Notes under the pieces: generated by a model
The model's input: the letters and a program-made list of their open reading frames with translations, nothing else
Told to the model about the DNA's origin: nothing
Database searches by the model: none
Position numbers and translations under genes: made by a program
Source of the DNA: Mesorhizobium sp.
Lineage (GTDB): Bacteria; Pseudomonadota; Alphaproteobacteria; Rhizobiales; Rhizobiaceae
Direction of reading: 5' to 3'
Length of the DNA: 64,000 nucleotides
Assembly: GCA_004020365.1 (NCBI GenBank)
Contig: SAQR01000015.1
Location: 1-64,000, forward strand
Shown: positions 8,204 to 17,395 of the stretch, in pieces
Layout: the number at the start of each line of letters is the position of its first letter
How positions within the stretch are numbered: the first letter of the stretch is position 1

Positions 8204-8833
8204 TCAAGCAGCCGAGAGGACGATTTCTTCTGCGGTCGCGTGGATCGATATGGTCATGTTGGCCTCGCGCGCCAAAAGCAGTGTGTAGTAGGGCTGCACC
8301 GAATGCGCGTCGATCGGTTCTTCAGGCTTGTTGCCGGAATGGAGCTCCAGGAATTTGGGCGGCACGCGCAGCATCGGACCGCTCGCGGCGAGCGCAAAGC
8401 GTGGTTCCGTGTCGAGGTTTTCAAGTGAGACCGTAAGCTTGCCGCCACGCGGAATGGCAGCGTTGGCGACGAGAATGAGGTTGAGCAGCAGCTTTACCTT
8501 GTTCTTGGGCAGCAGCGCACGGGTTCCGTTCCAGATCAGTTCCGGCTTCTCGTTCTTCAGGAAGGCGATCGCAACGGCCTCGGCATCGCCGGTGTCGATC
8601 ATCATGCCGGCAGAACCGGCTGCGCCGAAGGCGATGCGGGCGAATTGCAGGCGGGCCGAAGCGTTTCTGGCGCTCTGGCGAATCAATTTCATCGCGTCTT
8701 CGTCGGCGCCGCCTTCATCGAGCAGCTCAAGCCCGTTGTTTATGGCGCCGACCGGCGAAATGATGTCGTGGCAGACCCGGCTGCACAAAAGCGCGGCGAG
8801 ATCGGGTGCGGAAATGGTGAAAAGCTCGGCCAT
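8204..8833 (-). CDS. chpT: Histidine phosphotransferase ChpT
   Basis: A 209-residue protein that passes phosphate from the hybrid kinase CckA to CtrA and CpdR. The phosphorylated histidine is His22 in SRVCHDIISPVGAINNGLELL, in the DHp-like helical hairpin. The rest is the degenerate Bergerat-type domain (KLLLNLILVANAAIPRGG) that does not bind ATP in this family. The start at 8833 fits the family and has AGGGA upstream; a GTG at 8899 would add 22 residues. It is on the same strand as the receiver protein, about 240 bases upstream. Its proximity to ctrA is typical of Hyphomicrobiales. Confidence 0.92.
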   Translation of the reverse strand: MAELFTISAPDLAALLCSRVCHDIISPVGAINNGLELLDEGGADEDAMKLIRQSARNASARLQFARIAFGAAGSAGMMIDTGDAEAVAIAFLKNEKPELIWNGTRALLPKNKVKLLLNLILVANAAIPRGGKLTVSLENLDTEPRFALAASGPMLRVPPKFLELHSGNKPEEPIDAHSVQPYYTLLLAREANMTISIHATAEEIVLSAA

Positions 8834-9191
8834 CGACGAAAGTCCCTGCAAAATTTCACTGGAAATGGCCGGGCGATCAATGATCACGCCTGTCCACACG
8901 AATCACCGCTCGCTCTCCCAAGGCCTACTGAATACACAGCGCTTGAGCGTGCAGCAACAAATCCGGAATTGTCGTTATCGAAAATGGTGTGTTCACGCGG
9001 GGTGCGGATACTGCGGGCCGACGCGAAATCAGCTCGAAACCAGCCTACTAACCGCCATCTTCATGTGAAAGATTAATGGTTGAAAAAGGATTACGGCATA
9101 GTTTGTCCATAACAGTCATCCTTAACGGCCGCCAAAGAGCCGCACGGATGCGAGGCGTCGGCGAAAGTGCTCCATGACGGAGATTGGAAGC

Positions 9192-9800
9192 ATGTTTTCC
9201 CGATACTACGACCGGAGATTTTTCCGTGTCTTCTCAGACCGGAGTTTTCTCCGTGTCATCTCAATGGCGATCGCTCTCATGGGCCTTGTCGTCTTTTCAA
9301 CGTCGGCTTCGCGGGCCCAGGAATACACCGCTCAGGAGATCGTCGATTCCGGTCATAAATTCTTCGGTGCGACGTCGGGCGGGCTCGCCACCGTCGTGGA
9401 GAAGATTTTCTCCTCCTATGGCCTGCCCAATGGCTATTTGCTTGGCGAGGAGGGCTCGGGCGCCCTGATCGGTGGCCTGACCTATGGTGAAGGCACACTC
9501 TACACCAAGAATGCCGGCGATCACAAAGTGTTCTGGCAGGGCCCGTCACTCGGCTGGGATTTTGGCGGCGAGGGCTCGCGGGTGATGATGCTGGTCTATA
9601 ATCTCGACGATGTGAACAGCCTCTACAATCGTTTCGGCGGCCTTGCCGGCTCCGCCTACCTCGTGGCTGGCGTCGGCTTCAACGTGATGAAGAACAACAA
9701 TGTGCTGCTGGTGCCGATCCGTACCGGGGTCGGCGCCCGGCTTGGCGTCAATCTCGGCTATCTCAAGCTTACCCAGCACGCCACCTGGAATCCATTCTGA
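9192..9800 (+). CDS. eipA: Periplasmic envelope protein EipA (DUF1134)
   Basis: A 202-residue exported protein. An arginine-rich N-terminus leads into a hydrophobic signal segment (MAIALMGLVVFSTSASRAQE, cut near residue 42). The mature domain is the glycine-rich DUF1134 beta barrel, with LGEEGSGALIGGLTYGEG and the closing VPIRTGVGARLGVNLGYLK. In Brucella the homologue EipA supports cell envelope integrity and cell division. GGAG nine bases upstream fits the start at 9192 better than 9174. It is a single gene. Identification rests on recognition of the DUF1134 sequence; the role here is by analogy. Confidence 0.85.
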   Translation: MFSRYYDRRFFRVFSDRSFLRVISMAIALMGLVVFSTSASRAQEYTAQEIVDSGHKFFGATSGGLATVVEKIFSSYGLPNGYLLGEEGSGALIGGLTYGEGTLYTKNAGDHKVFWQGPSLGWDFGGEGSRVMMLVYNLDDVNSLYNRFGGLAGSAYLVAGVGFNVMKNNNVLLVPIRTGVGARLGVNLGYLKLTQHATWNPF

Positions 9801-9948
9801 GCAAGCGGTTTGCTCGTCACCGCGATTGTTTCCAGGATCGACGGTCTGAACATTGCTGCGGCAGACCCTTGCCGCGGCACTGGAATTCCGTCATGCGAAC
9901 GTGGCACAGTCCCTTACGGTTGTTTGCCGTTCATAACGGATAGTCACC

Positions 9949-11097
9949 TTGGTTCAGTCGGTCCTGTTCTTTGTCCTCGGCTTTCTCTGCGCCGGCTTTC
10001 TGGCGCTGATGATTGCCCCGGCCATCTGGCGGCGGGCCGTGATGCTGACGCGTAAACGCATCGAGGGCTCGATGCCGCTGACGCTGGCCGAGATCCAGGC
10101 GGAGAAGGATCGCATCCGCGCCGAGTTCGCCATGTCGACGCGTCGGCTTGAGATGAGTGTCAAGGCGTTGCGCGAGAAATCGGCCGAACAGCTTGTCGAG
10201 ATCGGCCGTGGCCGCGAAGCACTGAAGGAACTGGCGCTCGAGCGCAAGGACAAGGAACTTGCCCTTTCCGAACTCGAGGCCAAGGGCGAAGACCTTCGGC
10301 AGCGCAAAGACCAGTTGCAGCTTTTGTCGGATCGGCTTGCTCAAACCGAGCATGCCCTGGAAAAGCGTGTGCTCGAGCTGAAAAAACTGGAGCACATGTA
10401 TGACGACGCCAGCTTTTCTTCCAGCAGCCGTCAGATCGAACTTGTGGCGCGCGAATCCGAATTGCAAAAGCTGGCCGATGATATTTCAGTGCTGCGCGGC
10501 CAGCGCAAAGAGGCGGACAGGCGCCAACAGGAGATCGTGGCCGAGAGCAAGGCCGCGCGAGACGCCTTAAAAGCCGAGAAGAAAAGGACCGGCGAACTGG
10601 ACAAGAAGATCGAGCGCCTGCTCGCCACGCTTGCCGATCGCGAGGACAAGCTTGAACGCCGCGGAAAGGAAATCGCGCGGCTTCGCGAAAAACTGAAAAG
10701 CGAAAGCGTGGCAAACGCGTCGGCGGTGGTGCGTCGCGTCGGAGCGCAAGGCAGTCAGGCCGATGTGGCCGTCAAGGGGGATATGGAAAAAACTATCGCC
10801 AAGCTCGAAAGCGACCGGGAGCAGTTGGAGGCGAGATTGACGGCACTGGCCAGCGAGAACAAGAGGCTGAAAACGGATCTTGCCGCCTACGCGGCATCCG
10901 AATCCGAAGGCGCCAGCGCTGCGTTGCGCGAGCAGATGAGCGACCTGGCGGCGCAGGTCGTCGCCCTGACGGCGAAGCTTGAGGGGCCGGAATCGCCGAT
11001 CGCAAAGGCTCTTGCCGCACCCAACCCAGGTGGAAGCGGTGAACCCAGCCTTGCCGATCGCGTGCGGGCGCTGCAGAAGGCCGAATCGGCGCATTGA
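9949..11097 (+). CDS. Inner-membrane anchored coiled-coil protein
   Basis: A 382-residue protein starting at TTG 9949 after GGATAG. One transmembrane helix (residues 4-26) is followed by a basic stretch, so most of the chain should face the cytoplasm. Residues 45-300 are charged heptads, with many Glu, Lys, Arg and Leu and almost no Pro, giving a long coiled coil. A less ordered Ala/Ser-rich tail follows (300-382). I do not recognise a named family; similar anchored coiled coils occur across rhizobia. Such proteins often act as scaffolds, but no role can be assigned. It lies downstream of eipA with its own spacing of 148 bases. Confidence 0.75.
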   Translation: MVQSVLFFVLGFLCAGFLALMIAPAIWRRAVMLTRKRIEGSMPLTLAEIQAEKDRIRAEFAMSTRRLEMSVKALREKSAEQLVEIGRGREALKELALERKDKELALSELEAKGEDLRQRKDQLQLLSDRLAQTEHALEKRVLELKKLEHMYDDASFSSSSRQIELVARESELQKLADDISVLRGQRKEADRRQQEIVAESKAARDALKAEKKRTGELDKKIERLLATLADREDKLERRGKEIARLREKLKSESVANASAVVRRVGAQGSQADVAVKGDMEKTIAKLESDREQLEARLTALASENKRLKTDLAAYAASESEGASAALREQMSDLAAQVVALTAKLEGPESPIAKALAAPNPGGSGEPSLADRVRALQKAESAH

Positions 11098-11126
11098 GCC
11101 CAGGCAGTGATGCCGACTTCCGTGGC

Positions 11127-11930
11127 TCAGGTCCTGCGTGCCGAGAAATGATGCAAGGCGATGGCTGACGCGGCGGCGACATTCAGGCTGTCGAAGCCTT
11201 CTGCCATATCGATCCGCACCGTCCGCAGGCGGGCGAGCAGTATCTCGGGCAGGCCTTCGCCTTCAGTGCCGAGATAGAGTGCCAGCCGTTCGGTCCTTTT
11301 CGCGTCGCGGATGTCGGTTTGCCCGCGCGGCGACAATGCGAATTGGCCGAAGCCCAGCCGGTCGAGCGCCGCGGTGAAGCCGACGGTCTCAGTGAAGGTG
11401 GCAAAAGGAATTTTCAGCGCGGCGCCGACCGAAACGCGGATCGCCTTGCGGTACAGCGGATCGCAGCAGGTCGCGTCCAGAAACACCGCATCGGCGCCGA
11501 AGGCGGCGGCGTTGCGAAAGATCGAGCCGATATTGTCATGGTTGGCGATGCCGACCAGCACGACGATCAACGCGCGGGCGGGCAGGGTATCCAGCAAGGC
11601 CTCTGCAGGCTGCGCATCGCCCTTGCGGCCGATCGCCAATATGCCGCGATGCATGTGAAAGCCGGCAATCCTGTCCATGACCTCGCTGGCCGCCACGTAG
11701 ACCGGAAGGTCCGCGGGCGCCTTGCGCAGGGTTGCGTCGAGGCCTGCCAGCCGGTTTTCGAGTACCAGCACCGATTCGGCGGTAAAGCGTTTGGCCGCGA
11801 GCAGCATTTCGAGCACCACCTTGCCTTCGGCAACGAAACGACCCTGCCGCCCGGCAAGATCGCGCTCGCGAATGTCGAGATAGGCGGCGACGCGCGGGTC
11901 ATGCGGGTCTTCGATAAGAATGCGGCGCAT
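11127..11930 (-). CDS. SpoU/TrmH-family RNA 2'-O-methyltransferase
   Basis: A 267-residue SPOUT methyltransferase that should methylate a ribose 2'-OH in rRNA or tRNA using S-adenosylmethionine. Motif 1 is NIGSIFRNAAAFGADA with the catalytic Arg. Motif 2 is LYLGTEGEGLP and motif 3 is FDSLNVAAASAIALHH, which form the trefoil knot. The N-terminal part (1-100) is the L30e-like substrate-binding domain. TTGAGG just upstream of 11930 fixes the start. The exact RNA target cannot be read. Its stop faces the preceding coiled-coil gene, about 30 bases away, so the two are convergent. Confidence 0.9.
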   Translation of the reverse strand: MRRILIEDPHDPRVAAYLDIRERDLAGRQGRFVAEGKVVLEMLLAAKRFTAESVLVLENRLAGLDATLRKAPADLPVYVAASEVMDRIAGFHMHRGILAIGRKGDAQPAEALLDTLPARALIVVLVGIANHDNIGSIFRNAAAFGADAVFLDATCCDPLYRKAIRVSVGAALKIPFATFTETVGFTAALDRLGFGQFALSPRGQTDIRDAKRTERLALYLGTEGEGLPEILLARLRTVRIDMAEGFDSLNVAAASAIALHHFSARRT

Positions 11931-11990
11931 GCTTGCCTCAACTGACCGCATCGGCCCGATCGTAAGGGCCGCTCGGACCAGTTCTTATTT

Positions 11991-12022
11991 CATGCATGCC
12001 GCAGACTTTTGGGCGACATGCA
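11991..12022. repeat. Short copy of the ATGCATG...CGACATGCAT repeat (family A)
   Basis: ATGCATGCCGCAGACTTTTG leads into GGCGACATGCAT. This is a shortened version of the fuller copies at 15345, 18917 and 22690. Confidence 0.75.
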
Positions 12023-12030
12023 TTGGCCGG

Positions 12031-12369
12031 TCAAGTCCCGGAGCGACGCGGGCGGTATGCCATCTGCGATAGCTCACCCTCGCCGAAAATCCCGTCCAGC
12101 GTTTTGAGAAGTTCGCGCACGGCATCGGATTTGCAGGAATAGTAGATCATCTGCCGGTCGCGCCGGGTCTCGACGAGATCGAGCGCCCGCAGTTTGGCCA
12201 GATGCTGCGACAGGGCGGATTGGCTGAGCAGAACCTTTTCGGCGATAGCGCCGACCGACATTTCACCGTCGGCCAGGTGGATCATGATCAACAGTCGTTT
12301 CTCGTTGCCCATCAGCGTCAGAAACGAAGCCGCTGATTCGGCATTGGCGATTAGCTTTTTCGAGACCAT
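12031..12369 (-). CDS. ArsR-family transcriptional regulator, NolR-like
   Basis: A 112-residue winged-helix repressor. The recognition region is VLLSQSALSQHLAKLRALDL, and ETRRDRQMIYY forms the beta wing. The FLTLMGNEKRLLIMIHLADGEMSVG block closely resembles NolR, the rhizobial regulator of nodulation and growth genes. It lacks the CxC metal site of ArsR, so it is probably not a metal sensor. GGGGGATCG directly upstream fixes the start at 12369. It lies upstream of a methyltransferase gene on the same strand with a repeat between. NolR identity is likely but cannot be separated here from other NolR-like paralogues. Confidence 0.8.
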   Translation of the reverse strand: MVSKKLIANAESAASFLTLMGNEKRLLIMIHLADGEMSVGAIAEKVLLSQSALSQHLAKLRALDLVETRRDRQMIYYSCKSDAVRELLKTLDGIFGEGELSQMAYRPRRSGT

Positions 12370-12543
12370 CGATCCCCCATACCTTCCTGCTCCTCCGGCG
12401 CTATGGGGGCAAATAGCGTCTGATTCCATAGGCTCACTTGCGAATGTGCGCTGGCGATTCAACGCTACCGGGAAAGCGTAGAACATCTCGCTCAAAGCTC
12501 AAGACTTGCTTTCGACCCGACGCGATTAACTGTCGGACTGTGT

Positions 12544-13305
12544 TTAATCCGCCACTCGGCCGGTTTTTGCCATGTCGACCAGAACATGCCTGAGCTCGCG
12601 CGCCGTCCGCAATGGCTCGGGAAAAAACACCCGGCAGACATCGTCGCCCAATGCCAGGTCCATGCCGTCGGCGTCAAAGCCGGTGACGACCCAGCCGTCG
12701 CCCGCCGCCCCGGCGAAGTGGCGCGCGTAGACGGCAATTGCGTCGCTATGGTCGGCATTCATATGGTCGAGGGCGGATTGTTCGCCAGCGGCAAGCTCTT
12801 GGATGATCGGCGCGGTCGTGACCAGATCGGCGCGTTCGAGCAGGTAGGCCTTGCCAAAGCCGCCATTGAGGCTGGCGCGCTCCAGCTCAAGGCGGAAGAT
12901 CGAGAAGTCGCCAAGACCGGCATAGAGCTTCGCCTTGGGGTTGCGGTTGAGATAGCGCCGTTCGGCGCGGGCGTGCTCTTCGGATCCACGCTCAAGCCGT
13001 GCCGCCCGACAGACGAGCGTCAACCGTGGGTGCGCCAGCGGGTCGCCCTTGCCGGGCTCGCCGACAAGCAGCGAACAGCGCGGGTCGGCAAGGATCGCGC
13101 CGGTATGGGCGGACAGCATCGATACAAGGATCAGCGGCGTGCCATCGATATCGGTGGCGACACCAACCCTGCTGGCCAGCGGCGAACCGGTCCCGGGCTC
13201 AATCACCGCCAGCGCGCCGAAACGGGCACTGCGGATCAGCGTCTTCGCCAGCCTGATCGCTTCGGCGTCGGTCTCGCGGATCACGTCCTTCTTTCGATCG
13301 GCCAT
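12544..13305 (-). CDS. HugZ-family heme-utilisation protein
   Basis: A 253-residue protein with an N-terminal FMN-binding split-barrel domain like pyridoxamine phosphate oxidase (about 15-150, with PLASRVGVATDIDGTPLIL). A C-terminal DUF2470 domain (about 165-245) contains ALDHMNADHSDAI. HugZ proteins bind and degrade heme or help use it as an iron source. The HMNADHSDA segment supplies histidines near the heme in characterised members. GGTGGAC upstream of 13305 supports the start. No heme transporter genes lie beside it, so iron regulation cannot be judged. Other split-barrel flavoproteins are less likely because of the DUF2470 domain. Confidence 0.85.
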   Translation of the reverse strand: MADRKKDVIRETDAEAIRLAKTLIRSARFGALAVIEPGTGSPLASRVGVATDIDGTPLILVSMLSAHTGAILADPRCSLLVGEPGKGDPLAHPRLTLVCRAARLERGSEEHARAERRYLNRNPKAKLYAGLGDFSIFRLELERASLNGGFGKAYLLERADLVTTAPIIQELAAGEQSALDHMNADHSDAIAVYARHFAGAAGDGWVVTGFDADGMDLALGDDVCRVFFPEPLRTARELRHVLVDMAKTGRVAD

Positions 13306-13344
13306 AGTCCACCCGTCTTGAAGCTGATTTTTATCTTCCGGTCA

Positions 13345-14517
13345 TCAACCTATCACACCGGATTTGAAAAGGGCCTCGGTCTCGCTTTCCGAAAGGCCGA
13401 AGCGTGCCAGCACCGTCACCGCCTGACAATCGTGATCGGCCGGCATGGCGGCAAGCGTCGACCGGGAGCGCGAAAACCGCGGCGCTGGGCCGGGGCGCTC
13501 AAGCGCGCCCGACTTCAAGAAGGCGTTGCGAGCGCGATTGTGCGGATGATCCCTGGCTTCTCGCAGTGACAAGACCGGTGCGACGCAAGCATCGGTTGCA
13601 GCAAAGAGACGGTTCCAGTCGTCGCGTGTCTTCTGCCCGACCCGATCGACAATGGCGGCCCGCATCTGCGGCCACAAATTCCTGTCGTATTGGCCGCGTA
13701 CAAAAATTTGGTCGAGCGGCAGCAGTCTTGCGAATTCGGCGAAGAACCGGGGCTCAAGGCAGCCGACGGCGAGGTGCCGTGCGTCCGCGGTCTCGTAGGT
13801 GTCGTAAAAGGGCGCGCCGGAATCGAGCAGGTTCGCGCCACGCGTATCACTCCACAGGCCCGCTGCCATCAGGGCGTGCAAAGGTGTTGCCAGCATTGAA
13901 GCGCCCTCGGTCATCGCGGCGTCGATCACCTGACCCTTGCCGGAGCGCGAGCGCTCAAACAGGGCGGCCAGTGCGCCGGCGACCAGCATCATGGCGCCGC
14001 CGCCGTAGTCGGCGACAAGGTTGAGCGGTGGGACTGGCCGGCCGCCTTGCTGGCCGATGCCATGCAGCACACCCGAATAGGCGAGGTAGGTGATGTCGTG
14101 GCCGGCACGTCGCGATAGCGGACCGTCCTGGCCGAACCCTGTCATGCGGCCGTAGATCAGGGCCGGATTGCGCGCCAGTACCGCATCCGGCCCGAGACCG
14201 AGCCGCTCCATGACACCGGGACGAAACCCTTCGACCAGCATGTCGGCCTTTTCGGCAAGGTGCAGCACCAGTTCGGCGCCTTCCCGGCACTTCAGGTCAA
14301 CCCGCAGGATGGAGCGGCCGTGCCGGTCGATGTCGTATTCGTCCGGTAGCGCCAGAAACGGCTGGCTCGACCCAGCCGGCTCGATGCGCAGCATCTCGGC
14401 GCCCATCTCCGACAGCATCAGGCCGGCCAGCGGCACCGGCCCAAGCCCGGCCATCTCGATCACCGTCAGGCCAGCGAGCGGGCCGGTCTTCGCCTGATGG
14501 GCGGCTTCGGCACCCAT
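13345..14517 (-). CDS. Alpha-methylacyl-CoA racemase-like CoA transferase family III enzyme
   Basis: A 390-residue CaiB/BaiF-superfamily protein. The general acid/base pair of alpha-methylacyl-CoA racemase is visible: His140 in RAGHDITYL and Asp170 in VADYGGGAM. Transferase members instead carry a catalytic Asp in a different context, so a racemase is more likely. It would interconvert (R)- and (S)-2-methylacyl-CoA during branched-chain fatty acid breakdown. The gene is 6 bases from the end of the next gene upstream on the same strand, a 3-hydroxyacyl-CoA dehydrogenase-like SDR, so the two probably form an operon for acyl-CoA catabolism. Confidence 0.88.
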   Translation of the reverse strand: MGAEAAHQAKTGPLAGLTVIEMAGLGPVPLAGLMLSEMGAEMLRIEPAGSSQPFLALPDEYDIDRHGRSILRVDLKCREGAELVLHLAEKADMLVEGFRPGVMERLGLGPDAVLARNPALIYGRMTGFGQDGPLSRRAGHDITYLAYSGVLHGIGQQGGRPVPPLNLVADYGGGAMMLVAGALAALFERSRSGKGQVIDAAMTEGASMLATPLHALMAAGLWSDTRGANLLDSGAPFYDTYETADARHLAVGCLEPRFFAEFARLLPLDQIFVRGQYDRNLWPQMRAAIVDRVGQKTRDDWNRLFAATDACVAPVLSLREARDHPHNRARNAFLKSGALERPGPAPRFSRSRSTLAAMPADHDCQAVTVLARFGLSESETEALFKSGVIG

Positions 14518-14523
14518 GGTCGG

Positions 14524-15285
14524 CTACTTCGGCGCCATGCGGATGGCGCCATCGAGGCGGATGGTCTCGCCGTTGAGCATCTGGTTTTCGATGATGTGCA
14601 GCACAAGGGCTGCATATTCGGAAGGCTCGCCGAGACGGGACGGGAAGGGCACCGCGGCGCCCAGCGAATCTTGCACGTCTTGCGGCATATCTGCCATCAT
14701 CGGCGTCTTGAAGATGCCGGGCGCGATGGTGCAGACGCGAATGCCCGACCGGGCAAGGTCGCGCGCCACCGGCAGCGTCATGCCGACGACGCCGCCTTTG
14801 GAGGCCGAATAGGCCGCCTGACCGATTTGACCGTCATAGGCGGCGACCGATGCCGTGTTGACGATGACGCCGCGCTCGCCGCCGTCCAGCGGCTCAAGCT
14901 TCGCGGCCCGGTCGGCGACAAGGCGGATCATGTTGAAGGTGCCGATCAAATTGACCTCGATCACCTTGCGGTATTGGTCGAGCGGGTGCGGACCGTCCTT
15001 GCCGATCGTCTTCATGCCGATGGCGATGCCGGCGCAATTGACCAGGATACGCGGTTCGCCCAACTTTTTTACCACTTCCGCCACTGAAGCAGCACCGCTG
15101 TCGGCGCTGCTTACGTCGCATTGGATGGCGATGCCGCCGATATCGGCTGCAATCTTCGCCGCACGCTCGATGCCGAGGTCGAGGATGGCAACGCCTGCGC
15201 CCTTTGCCGCCATTGCACGTGCCGTCGCCTCGCCGAGGCCGGAGCCGCCGCCGGTGACGATCGCAATCTGGCCGTTCGGGTTCAT
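14524..15285 (-). CDS. Short-chain dehydrogenase, 3-hydroxyacyl-CoA dehydrogenase type
   Basis: A 253-residue SDR. The NAD-binding TGGGSGLG is at residues 11-18, the NAG-type motif is NCAGIA, and the catalytic Ser-Tyr-Lys are in [20 protein letters not shown] followed by Lys. The [15 protein letters not shown] tail resembles HSD17B10-type 3-hydroxyacyl-CoA dehydrogenases. It would oxidise a 3-hydroxyacyl-CoA to the ketoacyl-CoA with NAD. GGAGGACGCCGAC precedes the chosen start at 15285; 15300 is also possible. It is followed by the racemase, consistent with branched-chain acyl-CoA use. Downstream acyl-CoA genes are absent from this window. Confidence 0.9.
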   Translation of the reverse strand: MNPNGQIAIVTGGGSGLGEATARAMAAKGAGVAILDLGIERAAKIAADIGGIAIQCDVSSADSGAASVAEVVKKLGEPRILVNCAGIAIGMKTIGKDGPHPLDQYRKVIEVNLIGTFNMIRLVADRAAKLEPLDGGERGVIVNTASVAAYDGQIGQAAYSASKGGVVGMTLPVARDLARSGIRVCTIAPGIFKTPMMADMPQDVQDSLGAAVPFPSRLGEPSEYAALVLHIIENQMLNGETIRLDGAIRMAPK

Positions 15286-15344
15286 GTCGGCGTCCTCCAT
15301 CTAATGCGCGTCGGTTCAATCGACGCGCCTTAAATCTCTGTTTT

Positions 15345-15419
15345 ATGCATGTCGTTATCCCCAAAACCGCTGCGCACCCTCGGGTCAGGCCCGAGGGCAT
15401 GCTTTTGGGCGACATGCAC
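15345..15419. repeat. Intergenic repeat family A, full copy
   Basis: It begins ATGCATGTCGTTATCCCC and ends GGGCGACATGCA, with an internal CCCTCGGG-TCAGG-CCCGAGGG hairpin. Near-identical outer ends recur at 11991, 18917 and 22690. It is not coding. Confidence 0.85.
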
Positions 15420-15473
15420 TACAGCGCCGCGCGTCCTTCGGACGCGCAAAGGACGCTGTAGCACTTTGATTTT

Positions 15474-15525
15474 GCGCATGATCCTTTCCGAAAATCGATT
15501 CCGATTTTCGGGGTCATGCGCTGGG
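15474..15525. repeat. Intergenic repeat family B
   Basis: GCGCATGATCCTTTCCGAAAATCG is followed by ATTCCGATTTTCGGGGTCATGCGC, a large imperfect palindrome. A longer variant is at 19019-19082. Both copies follow a family A copy, so A and B travel together. Confidence 0.75.
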
Positions 15526-15573
15526 GCCACATGCTACGAAGCCCGACAGGACGGCGCAACACTATCAGGATGG

Positions 15574-16110
15574 TCACGCCATCGCGGCGATTTGCGCGGC
15601 AATTCTTGCCTGATCGGCGTGGCAAACCTCCCCCACCAGCCGTGCCATCGCGCCCGGCACGATCTCATGCGACAAAAGCCGGTCAGGATCGACCGGGCGC
15701 GGCATGGAGATTTGCCCACGCGGGATTCTCTTGAAGCCGAGCGGGCCGTAATAGGGCTCGTCGCCGACAAGCATCACCGCCGGCATGCCGGCTTTGGCGG
15801 CGGCCTCCAGCGCGATTGCCACCAGCCGGCGGCCGATGCCGAGATTCTTGTAGGCCGGCCGCACGGCAAGCGGTCCGAGCATCAGCGCGCGGCCGGCGCC
15901 GGCCGCGATGCGCGTCATGCGCACAGAGGCGACAACGATATCGCCATCGACGGCCACGAAGGACAGAGCGCGTTCATGCGGGCCGCCCTCACGGATCTTG
16001 TAGGCGCCCAGCACGAAACGGCCCGGCCCGAAGGCTTCGTCGTTGATGGCTTCGATTTCGGGGTCATGCGCCGGAGTTTCCGGCAGGTATTTCACGTCGG
16101 CAAGGCTCAT
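15574..16110 (-). CDS. GNAT-family N-acetyltransferase
   Basis: A 178-residue acetyltransferase. The acetyl-CoA binding motif A is in MLGPLAVRPAYKNLGIGRRL, and motif B is MLVGDEPYYGPLGFKRI. The YYGPLGF segment matches the YhbS-type subgroup of predicted N-acetyltransferases. The acceptor is unknown. The start at 16110 (MSLADVKYLPETP) fits the family; an upstream TTG at 16209 would add 33 residues without support. GGA lies eleven bases upstream. The gene stands alone between intergenic repeats and a divergent hydroquinone reductase. Confidence 0.85.
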   Translation of the reverse strand: MSLADVKYLPETPAHDPEIEAINDEAFGPGRFVLGAYKIREGGPHERALSFVAVDGDIVVASVRMTRIAAGAGRALMLGPLAVRPAYKNLGIGRRLVAIALEAAAKAGMPAVMLVGDEPYYGPLGFKRIPRGQISMPRPVDPDRLLSHEIVPGAMARLVGEVCHADQARIAAQIAAMA

Positions 16111-16404
16111 GGTCTTTGCGTTCCGGTAGACGGGAAAGGTTTGCTGCAAACGGCAGCGTTCGCCAGTCAGCGCTTCATCAAGCGCGGGCGCCCTTTCGTC
16201 GTCGGTCAAACCGGATCAAGGCAAAGTCAAACATGCGGATTTCCGCTAGCACCAATCTTCGGCCACTGCAATCGGCCGTTTGCTTGCCGCCCTTCGCCTG
16301 CCGCCTTCGTTCGCCGCCTTGGCGATTGACGAACTGTTCAACGCCTGGCGATTTCCGCATCGTCGGTTTGTGCCTACATCCCTACAAAGACGAAAGGACA
16401 TCAC

Positions 16405-17394
16405 ATGGGATTGCTGGTCGACGGAAAATGGCAGGACAGCGGGTACGACACCAAGGCGAGCGACGGCGAATTCGTGCGGGCGCAGTCGCAATGGCGCGAT
16501 TGGGTCACGGTTGACGGTAGGCCGGCCGAAGGCCGCACGCGCGGCTTCAAGGCCGAGCCGGGGCGCTACCATCTCTATGTCTCGCTTGCCTGTCCCTGGG
16601 CGCACCGGACGCTGATCGTTCGGGCACTGAAAAAACTCGAGAACGTGACTTCCGTCTCGGTCGTCCATCATTTCATGGGCGCCAACGGCTGGACCTTCCT
16701 GGCCGAGGACGGCGCCACCGGCGATACGCTCTACGGCCTCGACTTCCTGCATCAGATCTACACCAAGGCCGATCCCGCCTATTCCGGCCGCGTGACGGTG
16801 CCGGTTCTGTGGGACAGGCGAGAACAGACAATCGTCTCCAATGAGTCCTCCGAGATCATCCGGATGCTCAATTCAGCCTTCGACAAATGGGGCGACGCCA
16901 GCCTCGATTTTTATCCGAAAGCACTGCGCAGCGAAATCGATGCAGTCAATGATCTGGTCTATCCCTCGGTCAACAACGGCGTCTATCGCGCCGGCTTCGC
17001 CACCACGCAATCGGCCTATGAGAAAGCATTCTGCGAACTGTTCTCGGCGCTCGACCAGCTCGAGGATCGCCTGTCTCGCCAGCGTTATCTCGTCGGTGAC
17101 CGCATCACCGAGGCCGATTGGCGGCTGTTCACCACGCTGGTTCGCTTCGACCCGGTCTATGTCGGCCATTTCAAGTGCAACCTGCGCCGCATCGCCGACT
17201 ATCCGAACCTGTCGAACTATCTGCGCGACCTCTATCAGGTCCCGGGCGTAGCCGGGACGGTGAGCCTGCACCACATCAAGGCGCACTATTACGGCAGCCA
17301 CGAAACGATCAACCCGACGCACATCGTGCCGGTCGGGCCGGAACTGGACTACGCCGCGCCGCATGATCGCAATCGGTTCAGGAAGGCGGCGTGA
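16405..17394 (+). CDS. yqjG: Glutathionyl-hydroquinone reductase (Xi-class GST)
   Basis: A 329-residue Xi-class glutathione transferase. The catalytic cysteine is Cys63 in LACPWAHRTL. The enzyme removes glutathione from glutathionyl-hydroquinones, keeping quinones in the reduced, usable form. The C-terminal helical domain contains the conserved RPxxxDP-type segment LFTTLVRFDPVYVGHFKCN and the NPTHIVPVGP ending. GAAAGGA precedes the start at 16405. The length matches the YqjG/ECM4 family. It is followed head-on by a Nudix gene with a 1-base gap, so it ends the transcript on this strand. Confidence 0.93.
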   Translation: MGLLVDGKWQDSGYDTKASDGEFVRAQSQWRDWVTVDGRPAEGRTRGFKAEPGRYHLYVSLACPWAHRTLIVRALKKLENVTSVSVVHHFMGANGWTFLAEDGATGDTLYGLDFLHQIYTKADPAYSGRVTVPVLWDRREQTIVSNESSEIIRMLNSAFDKWGDASLDFYPKALRSEIDAVNDLVYPSVNNGVYRAGFATTQSAYEKAFCELFSALDQLEDRLSRQRYLVGDRITEADWRLFTTLVRFDPVYVGHFKCNLRRIADYPNLSNYLRDLYQVPGVAGTVSLHHIKAHYYGSHETINPTHIVPVGPELDYAAPHDRNRFRKAA

Positions 17395-17395
17395 G

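Noticed and set aside
12031-12369. Naming the regulator nolR
   Set aside because: The similarity is strong but paralogues are common and the genomic context does not settle it.
13345-14517. Formyl-CoA or carnitine CoA-transferase
   Set aside because: The His140/Asp170 pair matches racemase members better than the transferase active site.
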